From Antedon mediterranea (Eukaryota; Echinodermata; Crinoidea; Comatulida; Antedonidae), in NCBI RefSeq assembly GCF_964355755.1, contig NC_092675.1, positions 377,001-441,000 on the forward strand: DNA of 64,000 nucleotides. The letters are read 5' to 3'. The notes under the pieces are model-generated. The model worked only from the letters and a program-made list of their open reading frames with translations, had not been told where the DNA came from and searched no databases. A program made the translations under genes and the position numbers. Below, piece by piece: positions 11,209-21,640 of the stretch (position 1 is its first letter; each line of letters begins with the position of its first letter).

Positions 11209-12413
11209 GAAGAATTAGATAGTATGTTGGCTATGGGTATAATAGAACCTACAGTTAGTGCCTATGCTGCACCTATTATTGCCCTGAAGAAAGGCCAGAA
11301 TCAAATTAGAATGGTGACAGATTTTAGATCACTAAATAAGACTACACAATTTGACCCTTATGTTATGCCTCGCATAGACGAAATGTTGGATGAGGTATCA
11401 TCCGCAATATATATAACTACGTTAGATCTAACTAAAGGATTTTACCAGGTGCCTCTGGATCCTAAGACCAAAGACAAATCAGCATTTATTACACAATTTG
11501 GACAGTATTGTTACAATGTACTTCCATTTGGTATGCAAAATAGCTCTAGTACTTTCCAAAGATTAATGGATAAGGTATTACAAGGTACTGAGGGATATGC
11601 TAAGGCATATATAGATGACATATGTATTTATAGTCAAACTTGGAAAGATCATATTTTTCATTTGAATGATGTATTAGAAAGATTAAGTAGTGCTGGATTG
11701 ACAGCAAAGCCTTTGAAATGTAAAATTGCCTATGCACAGGTAGAATTTCTGGGGCATAAGATTGGTAATGGAGAAATTAGACCCATGATTGATAAGGTTG
11801 AGGCTGTGGAAAAGTTCCCCAGACCTTTGTCTAAGAAACAAGTCCGATCATTTCTCGGATTAACGGGCTATTACAGAAAATTTGTACAGAACTATGCCGA
11901 TATTGCTAAGCCATTGATTGATTTAACTTTAAAGAGTAAAAGTAATACTGTTGTTAAGTGGAATGAACAATGTGAAAATGCCTTTGTAACTTTAAAGAAA
12001 CGACTTACTGATGATAATGTATTAAAAGCCCCAAATTTTGATAAGATGTTTATAGTGCAAACCGATGCCTCAAATTATGGCATAGGTGCAGTGCTGAACC
12101 AAATAGATGGGGAGGGTAATGATTATCCCATTGTGTACTTAAGTAGAAAGTTATCTGTACATGAGCAGAGATATTCTGTGCCAGAAAAAGAGTGCCTCTC
12201 TATTGTTTGGGCTATCAATAAACTTAAGTATTATCTGTATGGTTGTGAATTTCAAGTTCATACTGACCACCAGGCATTGAGATGGATGGACTCAATGAAG
12301 GGTGCCAATGTTAGACTTATGAGATGGGCTCTGTTTTTACAAGGATAAATTTAAAGTTATTTACAAGAAAGGATCATTAAATGGAAATGCAGATGGATTA
12401 AACCGTGCATAAA
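11209..12413 (+). pseudogene. Ty3/gypsy pol fragment (RT-RNase H)
   Basis: Frame open from 11224 to 12348. RT motifs: VTDFRSLN, LDLTKGFYQVPL, LPFGMQNSSSTFQ and the catalytic YIDDI. RNase H follows with VQTDASNYGIGAVL, PEKECLSIVWAI and HTDHQALRW. A single extra base near 12343 shifts the frame; the next frame continues as YKKGSLNGNADGLNRA to a stop at about 12413. Gag, protease and the RT start are missing on the left, and no integrase is present on the right. The 5' edge fuses to macro-repeat copy 4. Confidence 0.9.
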
Positions 12414-12510
12414 TAATATTATAGAGGTGTTGTAGATAGTTTATAGTAAAATGGTTTTAAATGTTAAATTTTTGGAAAGATTGACACAATCTTTTTCCCA
12501 AAAAGGGGAA

Positions 12511-12913
12511 TGTCATATTATTGATGTTGTGATTCTCTGTGTTTAGAGAAGGATGCTTTAGACCAGGTCCGCCTTATTATTAGCCAATCAAAACCGTATA
12601 ATTTTTGGAGGGAAAATGTTATCCTCCTCTGAAGCCTAAAATTTGCATATCCAGTATAAAAGTAGAATGTAATAGATATTAAGGAGAAGAGAGAATAAGA
12701 TCAGAGTAGATAAATGGAAAGATGATAAAGAAAATATTAAGGCTTGACTGGTAGTGGTAGAAAGATGTATTAATCGAATTACAAGGAATAAAAGTTCTAG
12801 TTGAGTTAAATATACTTTTTGTATGAGTTATCATTCAGTGACAGCTGTGTACGTCGCGTGGAGTTATATACGCCTGAGAAAGCTCGGAACCAACTAAAGA
12901 TAAATTCACTACA
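12511..12913 (+). mobile_element. 3' LTR of the Ty3/gypsy fragment
   Basis: Starts TGTCATATT right after a polypurine tract (aaaaaggggaa, 12500-12510) and ends near CACTACA. It includes a TATA box (12655) and an AATAAA signal (12787). No second LTR is seen in the window. The right end is set by where LINE coding similarity begins, so it is approximate. Confidence 0.65.
12655..12662 (+). promoter_or_regulatory. TATA box in LTR
   Basis: TATAAAAG in the middle of the LTR, about 130 bp before its AATAAA at 12787-12792: the usual U3/R arrangement. Confidence 0.45.
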
Positions 12914-14672
12914 ATGATGTTAAGTTTGTCAAGGTATTGAGTCGTTTGATCATACACAACCCTTTCATAAATTTTAGAAATACAAGGCAAGACTGAAACA
13001 GATCTATAATTTGTTATGTCATTTTCATCGCCACCCTTAAATATAGGCACAGTTCTGGCAATCTTTAATTCATCTGGAAAGCAACCAGTTGTCAATGATA
13101 TATTAACAATATGTTTAATCGGTATTGTTAGGCATTGCGAAAATGGTTTAATATAACGAGCACCAATTCCATCATTACCCGGTGACTTACTTATATCTAG
13201 ATTATCAATATATTTCTTAATGTCATGTTCATTTACTGGCCTAATAAACATAGAATTGGCGTAATTGCCAGACATTAACATTAGTGGATCTATTCTATTA
13301 CTTCTTTTATTTTTTATATCAGTTGCTATATTTTTGCCAATATTAATAAAATATGAATTCATTGCTTCCGCTTGATCTTGTTCATTGTTGTAATAGTTTG
13401 TATTTAAGAACATCTTTGACGGTTTTCCCGAATTGTAATTTTTTCCTAATAAATTGTTAATATTTCGCCATGTTTTTTTAGAGTTATTTTTATTTTTCTC
13501 AAATTCTTCATTCAGATAATTCGTTTTTCTTAGTCGTATTAGTTTAGTTAATTTATTTCTGTAGTTAGTGTATTTAGATTTTCTATAAAGTGTCGGATTT
13601 TTTCTATACAAACTGTATAGTTTTTCTTTCTTACGAATTGATATTGCAATACCTTCAGTGATCCACGGAGATTTATTTATATTTGCTCTCACGTGTATAT
13701 TTTTTAAGGGAAAGCATTTATCTATCAGTCTATTTAGTGTGTTATGAAAGTTAACGTACGACTCATTTGCATAACAGCTGCTAATTACATTCTCCCAGTC
13801 TTGCCGTTCTAGTTCAGTTCTGAATAGTTCTTGATTGCGACGGGAGTAGCTACGCTGTAACTTATATTTGTGTACATGTTTTGTTGGAGTCTTAACCGAT
13901 TTATTTATGCAAAAGATAGGATAGTGGTCTGAAATATCCGTATAAATTATTCCTGATTCTATCTGATGATATTGCTGTGAATTCGTAAGAATATTGTCGA
14001 TTATTGAAGCTGTGTTTGCTGTTACACGCGTTGGCTTGTTTATGATAGGGATAAAAGAATGTGAGAAAAGGGTATCTGTATGCATCTGTACGTTACTTTC
14101 TGTGTGATTAGCTAAATCAATATTATAATCTCCTACGAGATATGAATCTTTATTTTCACTATTAATAATGTCCATAACTGTACCCAATTGTTCGTTAAAC
14201 TTTTTAGAACATTTATCCGGGGGTCTGTATATGACTCCATATACAATGTTCTTATTTTGATGTTCAACTTCAACAAATAATGATTCTGATTGATCCATCA
14301 TAGCCGAGAGATCTTCTCTTATAGCATAGTATGCATTGTCAGGTAAGTATAATCCAATTCCGCCACCCCTTTTATTATGTCTGTTTTTGTAGATAAATCT
14401 GTAACTTGGTAGGCTATACATATTAGGTATATCATTTTTCGTTAGCCATGTTTCAACTAGAGCTATACAAGAAAATTCTCGGTTTAATGAGGATATAACC
14501 TCACTTATGCTATCAAACTTGTTTACAATACAATACAATTCAGACATAGTATTGAAATAAAATTTTCTCTATCAATATTAAATTTGGAGACAAAATCGTT
14601 AACAAGATAGTAATTAGTTTCTGTAGTTCCTATTGTTTCATTTTCGTACTCATGTAGACTATTATAAAACAT
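12914..14672 (-). pseudogene. LINE ORF2 fragment (APE endonuclease plus partial RT)
   Basis: Minus-strand non-LTR retrotransposon. The endonuclease shows ETWL, RGGGIGLYL, IYRPP, GDYNIDL, IDNILTN and SDHYPIF. The RT start shows KSPGNDGIG, FPDELKIARTVPIFKGG and NYRSVSVLPCISKIYERV, then coding similarity stops at LDKLNII, where the gypsy LTR begins. The catalytic YxDD part of RT is absent. The frame from 14672 (MFYNSLHEYENE to ISILCLN) is separated from the main frame (14547 on) by a frameshift near 14530. CR1/L2/jockey-like by motif style; clade not settled. Confidence 0.88.
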
Positions 14673-14795
14673 AACTTAGATGATTATTCCTACTCTATAT
14701 AATTGTATAGTGAATAACCTTCTCTGTGATGTATTTAGTCTCGAAAAGACAAGTTAAACGGTAAGTACAAGGTAATAAGAGGTAAGTATAAACAT

Positions 14796-14870
14796 AATAC
14801 ATACATACATACATACGTACGTAACCCGTAAAGATACATATACATACATACATATACAAACACTCATATA
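14796..14870. repeat. (CATA)n microsatellite
   Basis: Imperfect acatacatacat tract interrupted by gtacgtaacccgtaaaga. It lies between the LINE 5' end and gene A. Confidence 0.7.
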
Positions 14871-15256
14871 TTGTATATACACATATTATTAACGAGGATA
14901 TGATTATTAAGGCATGTAATTTGTTGTGAATACCTGTGTGGTTTGGTATAAATACAGTGGAGGTACCATGATCTGTCCCATAATCTGTCCCAAAATTACT
15001 AGTAGACGACTATGACATTATATCAGAGAAGTCATTGTTTGTGTATCATGCCATTTATGTATAATTTTCCATTTTTTTTAGATAGTTCTATAGATATTAT
15101 AACTAAAGAGATATTGGTTTTTTTTTATGATATTAATATTAATTTAGATAGACAATATTTATTCCAAGACATAAACAATCAATAATGGTCATCTTGTAGA
15201 AAGTGTTTTAATTACTTTAATATTACATTTTTCTAATATTTATTTTGTAGACTTAC

Positions 15257-15370
15257 TAGTTTCACATCTGGTTCCAGTATAGAAGCTTGGACATGTACAT
15301 GTGTAAGATGTACCAAAATCATTACAAGCTCCACCATTAAGACATGGAGAACTGTCACATGCACCAATTC
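15257..15370 (-). CDS. Gene A EGF exon 9 (last one seen)
   Basis: [24 protein letters not shown]. Donor GTAAGT is intact, so at least one further exon is expected to the left. None is recognisable in 14.7-15.2 kb. Confidence 0.88.
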
Positions 15371-18300
15371 CTGCAAAAATAGGTTGATTTTATTACAGTA
15401 ATTCTATAGATATTATAACTGAAGTCATTTTTTTTTTATGATATTAATATTAATTTAGATAGACAATATTTATTTCAAGACATAAACAATCAATAATGGT
15501 CATCTTGTAGAAAGTGTTTTAATTACTTTAATATTACATTTTTTAAGTATTTATTTTGTAGACTTACCAGTTTCACATGTGGTTCCAGTATAGAGGGTTG
15601 GACATGTACATGAGTAAGATGTACCAAAATCATTACAAGTACCACCATTAAAACATGGAGAACTGTCACATGGACCAATTCCTGAAAAAAATGGGTTGAT
15701 TTAATTAGAGTAGATAGTTCTATAGATATTATAACTAAAGAGATATTGTTTTTTTTTTATGATATTAATATTAATTTAGATAGACAATATTTATTCCAAG
15801 ACATAAACAATCGATAATGGTCATCTTGTAGAAAGTGTTTTAATTACTTTAATATTACATTTTTCTAATATTTATTTTGTAGACTTACCAGTTTCACATG
15901 TGGTTCCAGTATAGAAGCTTGGACATGTACATGTGTAAGATGTACCAAAATCAATACAAACTCCACCATTAAGACATGGAGAACTGTCACATGGACCAAT
16001 TCCTGCAAAAATGGGTTGATTTAATTACAGTAGATAGTTCTATAGATATTATAACTAAAGAGATATTGTTTTTTTTTTATGATATTAATATTAATTTAGA
16101 TAGACAATATTTATTCCAAGACATAAACAATCAATAATGGTCATCATGTAGAAAATGTTTTAATTACTTTAATATTACATTTTTCTAATATTTATTTAGC
16201 AGACTTACTAGTTTCACATGTGGTTCCAGTATAGAAGCTTGGACATGTACATGTGTAAGCTGTACCAAAATCAATACAAACTCCACCATTAAGACATGGA
16301 GAACTGTCACATGGACCAATTCCTGAAAAAAGGAGTAATTTTATTACAGTAGATAGTTCTATAGATATTATAACTAAAGAGATATTGTTTTTTTTTAATG
16401 ATATTAATATTAATTTAGATAGACAATATTTATTTCAAGACATAGAACTTGTAGAAAGTGTTTAATTACTTTAATATTACATTTTTCTAATATTTATTTT
16501 GTAGACTTACTAGTTTCACATCTGGTTCCAGTATAGAAGCTTGGACATGTACATGTGTAAGCTGTACCAAAATCAATACAAACTCCACCATTAAGACATG
16601 GAGAACTGTCACATGGACCAATTCCTGAAAAAAGGAGTAATTTTATTACAGTAGATAGTTCTATAGATATTATAACTAAAGAGATATTGTTTTTTTTAAT
16701 GATATTAATATTAATTTAGATAGACAATATTTATTCCAAGACATAAACAATCAATAATGGTCATCTTGTAGAAAGTGTTTTAATTACTTTAATATTACAT
16801 TTTTCTAATATTTTTTTTGTAGACTTACTAGTTTCACATCTGGTTCCAGTATAGAAGCTTGGACATGTACATGTGTAAGATGTACCAAAATCAATACAAA
16901 CTCCACCATTAAGACATGGAGAACTGTCACATGGACCAATTCCTGAAAAAAGGAGTAATTTTATTACAGTAGATAGTTCTATAGATATTATAACTAAAGA
17001 GATATTGTTTTTTTTCTATGATATTAATATTAATTTAGATAGACAATATTTATTCCAAGACATAAACAATCAATAATGGTCATCATGTAGAAAGTGTTTT
17101 AATTACTTTAATATTACATTTTTCTAATATTTATTTAGCAGACTTACTAGTTTCACATGTGGTTCCAGTATAGAAGCTTGGACATGTACATGTGTAAGCT
17201 GTACCAAAATCAATACAAACTCCACCATTAAGACATGGAGAACTGTCACATGGACCAATTCCTGCAAAAATGGGTTGATTTAATTACAGTAGTTCAAAAG
17301 ATCATAACTAAAGTTATATTGTTTTTTTTTTTTATGATATTAATATTAATTTAAATAGACATTATTTATTTCAAGACATAGAACTTGTAGAAAGTGTTTA
17401 ATTACTTTAATATTACATTTTTCTAATATTTATTTTGTAGACTTACCAGTTTCACATCTGGTTCCAGTATAGAGGCTTGGACATGTACAAAAGTAAGATG
17501 TACTAGAAATGTAACAAGTACCACCATTGACACATGGAGAACTGTTACATGGACTATGTACTGGAAGGAAAGGTTGATTTAATTACAGTAGTTCTAATAA
17601 AGTTGGCTCTGCCTTTTTAAATAGAGTAATCTCATCAATAGAGTCAACCTTTCAACTGAACTGAAATATTCTAGTATTTATTTTGTAGACTTACCAGTTT
17701 CACATCTGGTTCCAGTATAGAAGCTTGGACATGTACATGTGTAAGCTGTACCAAAATCATTACAAGTTCCACCATTAAGACATGGAGAACTAGCACATGG
17801 ACTATGTACTGGAAGGAAAGGTTGATTTAATTACTGTAGTACTACAAAGATGCTGTTGATATTAACATTCAATTAATAGACTACTGTATATTCATTTCGA
17901 ATTAAGAGACATTTACTTTAAAATAAAATGTAATGAAAACAAATATCGACGTTTCGTAACCATCATGAAACCATCCTCAAGAACAAATGAATAAAATTAA
18001 CAAAAAAAATACAAAGCACCAAATACTTAAACAATTAGTAACCATCTCTTAACAAACAAATGACTCAATCAAAGCAAAATAAATAACAAGAGGTATTTTG
18101 GTCTGAATTAAATTATTAATACATTAAATGTTGATTACCTTCATAAACTTGTACTTCACAAACAGTGATCTCATTAATATTAATGTTGTATAAAGAAACA
18201 TAACGTCCAACCAAATTGCAGTTTACCAAGTGATAACCATTGGTTGTTGAGGAAGGGATAGAGCCACATATGTTAGTGGAAGTAAAGAGTGAACTGGTAT

Positions 18301-21300
18301 CACTAACAACACGGACCTCAATGCCAGTAAGTGTTTCTGGAATAAAAAAAAACACAGTACTAATCTCAAATCCCTTAGTGATGACATTGCATGTAGACTA
18401 TAGATTTGCTAGCATAAAGAAATTTCACCTACATAATGTATGAATTTATTCAAAAAGTTAGTTCAATAAGGTATCTTATTTTATACCTCCCTGGTTCAAT
18501 ACTTACTTTTAATATGAAACATATTGAAAAACAATTATTGGGAAGTCCTAAAAATCTATAATGGATAGTGAATTGAGATTTCAAGAGTACAGTATCACCT
18601 TCAATTCCTTTAAATTACTTACGAGAAGAAAACAAACTGCATTATGGAAAACCTGCTTTTATATTTAGAATTTCAAATATTTTACAAAGAAATATAGCGT
18701 AGTACAGGACGTGAAAAAACTACTACGTATTGTTGTGTGTGGGTATGTTTCAGCATGGACATGTATACCACGATCTGAAAACATCCCTATTAGGGTTGAA
18801 GCTAAATTTGTTTTCAATAACTAATTATCTAACTCAACTTAATTAGTAAACAGGGTTTCATTAGGTGGTTAAAATCAGTACTGAAAGTATGAACCATCGA
18901 GTAAAAATGCGCGATTTACCAAATGTTGGCCTTACGTAATTTTTGTTTACACAACAGTGTACTATAGCTGCAAATTGAGTTGCTGGGAATACATTAACAT
19001 AGTCAATTCTGTATGTATCTCGTAAATCAACATACCAATGAGCAGATTGTCCTGCAGAAACTTTAATGATAAACACCATAAAAACATCAATATTGTAGAA
19101 AAAACACAATTGCTAGTAATGTAATATTTTTTATATTTTATTTATTTAGACTTAATAGAAATTAGAATAAGATAATAATTACATTTTTAAAATAAGAATT
19201 GATAAATTTTTATTTTAAAAATGTAATTACTGTACTACAGTATAAAAAAGTGTTGGTTGTATTTTTTATTCTATTTTTTAGTTATGCCAAGGTACAGTTA
19301 TAGGTAAGTTTACATTTTTGTTATGATTTCAAAATAATAAATATTTGGTTATGAAGCTTGGTATGAAAATCTCACCAACTGTACGTGAACATGAACCACT
19401 GTTGAAGTCCATATTGGTGTCACCATCAACAGCTAAACCAGCATCATATGATATACCATCAGAGGAATAAGTTGCGCTCTGGTATGCAGGCTTGCCATTT
19501 GACAACACAGCTGTAAAGAAACCAATTATTACAAAGGTGAGATTGTTTTCGACAACTAATTACACCTAACCACACATTGCTGCTGAGCTCGGAGTCAACT
19601 TGTAGTACCATTATTATTACTAACATCTATGTTGCAATTTAAAAAAAAAACCTTTGGTAATTTGTAAATTGTGCACCCAGTTTAAAAATTGAACAACTTT
19701 CAACACAAATAAGTAACGGCAAAGAATGTAAAATAATTTTAGATTATTCCAGCCACATATAATAAGATTGCAATGTAGTAATAAACTTCCTCCTCTTAAC
19801 GTGGCTGAAGTGAGCAGCGACGGGTTAGGCTTTCTAGCTCAATCACCAGCTAACTGCGGGTTAGGCTTTCTAGCTCAATCACCAGCTAACTGCGGGTTAG
19901 GCTTTGTAGCTCAATCACCAGCTAACTTAAGTATTGTAGTGAATCCTGAATAATAGTTGAGCCTCCAGGCGTGACACAAGGTCATGTGAGTTGTTAGAGG
20001 AGAGCAGTCTCTAACAAGACCAAGCGCCTGGTATAACAATTAAAAATTGTGATCTACATCCAAATCCTTTCAAAAGTTAAATGGAGTCTAAGTTTACTAA
20101 AAAAAATATTTGAGTCTCTCTCTCTTGCAACCTCTCTAACACACACAAAATCCCAGGCCTATACAAAGTATGAATACATGATTTTTGGAACATTAGTTAC
20201 CAGCCAAGCATAAAAAACTAAAATGACATTTCAGGACACCATGTAATAGTGATTAAAAAATGTACTGTAAAATGTTCATAAAAGATTGGCCTACATCCCT
20301 GTATGATTTTTAACAACATTTTTTTTTAATTTGTTGATTTCAAATGGAAAAAAGTCACAGTGTATAAGCATAGGCACACACCGTCTACGTGTGCCACCAC
20401 CGTTTTATTGCAGTGCAGTCATATGGAATGCCGATAATCTCTTCTCTGTGCGGTGATGTAATGCTCTTATACTGTTATATACAGTACTTTCATTTACCTT
20501 GATTTACCTTGATGTTGAGACTTATAAAGCCGTAGCTTGTGTGTCCCTCAGTAAAGTTCTATCATTCCATGCTACTATATATGTTTCAAGTTTCAATTTA
20601 TTTACCATTTAAATTTCTGAACATAAGAGATGAACAACTTATTTGGATGGATAACCGTAAGAGTGAAGCTCGTTTGCCGGTGTGTATGTGGCAAACTTGC
20701 AGAAAGAATCAGTCAAATGGGTCAAATACTCGAGACTTGAACTACTTTAGCTTAATGAATTTGATTCTAGACAACAGAGGATGGCATTTTATTCTAAACA
20801 TGGCATGCATGGTCTTATACTAATTCTTACTGTTCTTTTATACTCTTTCATTGCTTTCATCATCTCTTCCCTGGTATTATAAAATACTCATTCTTTAATG
20901 CTTAGCTCTTATTATTATATTACTCTTTTGTTATTATCTTATCAGACGTTCCAACCTAAAGAATGAAAAATCGGGAGAGTATACCATCACCAATGTTAAC
21001 ACTGTGAGAATGTCGCCACCAACGTTCAATAATGCGCGTTAATTAACTTTTATTATTGTAGACACGCTCGCATTGTATACAAATATAGTGTAGAGAAGCA
21101 ACGCATATACCATACTTATACAATCTCTACTATTAATATTGTTTGTTGTATCACTTACGGTGGTGGTACGTACAACGCCCTTTTTAATGAAATAATACTG
21201 AATTTTATGGAAACATGTTTGAAATTGGGAGATATATTTTAAATACGCCTTTTTTACGAAACGGAAGACATCTTCGATCGATGACAAACAATGCCGTGCA

Positions 21301-21640
21301 ACGAATAAATCGGGAGGGTTGGAAAATATTTCTTTTCCAAGTTCATGCTCTTTTAACAATAAATATAAAACGTAGCTAGGGGCGCTCCATACTATACTGA
21401 ACAGCTAGCGGCCGGACCGGAGTTGGGTAGCCTAGGCCCAACTAGGGCCTAGGCTAGGCTAGCCCTCTAACCCTAGCCTAGAGGCTAGGCCTAGCCTAGT
21501 CGCCGCCTAGCCTAGCTAGGCCCCTAGAAACTAGGCCTACTAGGCTAAGCCAACACGCACGGATACTCACTGTCTTGTTGGGATGAACTGATGAAACAAT
21601 AAGAAAGTAAGAAAAACAGTGTCAACCTTTCATAAAACAT
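15257..21640 (-). CDS. Gene A: secreted or cell-surface lectin-EGF protein (signal peptide, FTP, nine EGF), 3' end not found
   Basis: Exons joined on the minus strand: 21640-21571 (signal peptide), 19510-19376, 19051-18936 and 18336-18139 (fucolectin-like/F5-8C-type lectin), then nine 114-bp EGF exons from 17808 to 15257. FTP domains bind fucose or related glycans with calcium; EGF runs act as spacers and protein-binding rods. Nearly all junctions are phase 1. One is not: with the visible donor the second lectin exon ends in phase 0 and the next needs phase 1, consistent with a 1-bp loss at that junction. No TM or tail exon is found before the LINE at 14.7 kb, so the gene may be truncated by transposons or continue past them. 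Confidence 0.7.
15568..15681 (-). CDS. Gene A EGF exon 8
   Basis: [29 protein letters not shown]: five private replacements relative to its neighbours while the introns stay near-identical. Confidence 0.9.
15889..16002 (-). CDS. Gene A EGF exon 7
   Basis: [21 protein letters not shown]. Confidence 0.9.
16209..16322 (-). CDS. Gene A EGF exon 6
   Basis: [13 protein letters not shown] with TGTTC ending. The flanking intron has ttatttagcagac before the donor, shared with exon 3. Confidence 0.9.
16511..16624 (-). CDS. Gene A EGF exon 5
   Basis: [13 protein letters not shown] with TGTRC ending, a combination of the variants in exons 3 and 4. The downstream intron is shortened by loss of a segment containing the aacaatcaataatgg motif. 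Confidence 0.9.
16829..16942 (-). CDS. Gene A EGF exon 4
   Basis: As exon 3 with GTSYTC for GTAYTC and TGTRC for TGTTC. 319 bp from the previous exon start. Confidence 0.9.
17148..17261 (-). CDS. Gene A EGF exon 3
   Basis: [34 protein letters not shown]. Start of the run whose introns as well as exons are almost identical. Confidence 0.9.
17447..17560 (-). CDS. Gene A EGF exon 2
   Basis: [15 protein letters not shown] then [11 protein letters not shown]: the most divergent of the nine in the loop between Cys3 and Cys5. Confidence 0.88.
17695..17808 (-). CDS. Gene A EGF exon 1
   Basis: Begins [15 protein letters not shown] and ends TGTRCETG. Six Cys in EGF spacing, no calcium-binding DxDE start. 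Its upstream intron boundary (CTTCCAG) matches exon 2 but not exons 3-9. Confidence 0.88.
18139..18336 (-). CDS. Gene A FTP lectin exon 3
   Basis: [27 protein letters not shown] and [11 protein letters not shown] are the C-terminal half of a fucolectin-type domain (GxEVRVG, RYVTI, LTLCEVEVY). Acceptor TTATTCCAG, donor GTAATC, phase 1-1, 198 bp. Confidence 0.85.
18936..19051 (-). CDS. Gene A FTP lectin exon 2 (phase problem at 3' end)
   Basis: [18 protein letters not shown] matches the WxVDLG strand of the lectin; VHCCVNKNY carries the vicinal Cys pair typical of FTP domains. The donor TAC/GTAAGG leaves phase 0 (116 bp) whereas exon 3 needs one carried base. One extra G before GTAAGG would restore frame. 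Confidence 0.75.
19376..19510 (-). CDS. Gene A FTP lectin exon 1
   Basis: Phase 1-1, 135 bp. [22 protein letters not shown] and GSCSRTVG match the start of fucolectin/tachylectin-4/pentraxin-1-type domains (GKPAxQSSTY, AVDGN, SCTHT). Confidence 0.85.
19816..19927. repeat. 36-bp tandem repeat, three copies
   Basis: Unit begins gggttaggctttctagctca and ends ccagctaactgc. Copies 1 and 2 are identical over the unit; copy 3 has tttgtagc. Located in intron 1 of gene A. The 61-codon frame through it is repeat-driven. Confidence 0.8.
19950..21570. other. Gene A intron 1, remainder
   Basis: No recognisable gene. A 94-codon plus-strand frame (20539-20823) and a 106-codon minus-strand frame (21039-21359) have no motif I know, and neither is flanked by matching splice sites. 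The end nearest exon 1 is the CTAG-rich block. Confidence 0.4.
21405..21545. repeat. CTAG-rich low-complexity palindromic block
   Basis: Dense overlapping ctag/cctagg/ggcctag motifs (gcctaggctaggctagcc and relatives) in an otherwise AT-rich region, just downstream of gene A exon 1 on the minus strand. Confidence 0.6.
21571..21640 (-). CDS. Gene A exon 1: signal peptide
   Basis: ATG at 21640. [20 protein letters not shown] is a short n-region with a hydrophobic core and small residues at the cut site; it is followed by QQD and donor GTGAGT. The coding part is 70 bp and ends in phase 1, the same length and phase as exon 1 of gene C. Adding the next exon gives a lectin N-terminus in frame. Confidence 0.75.
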
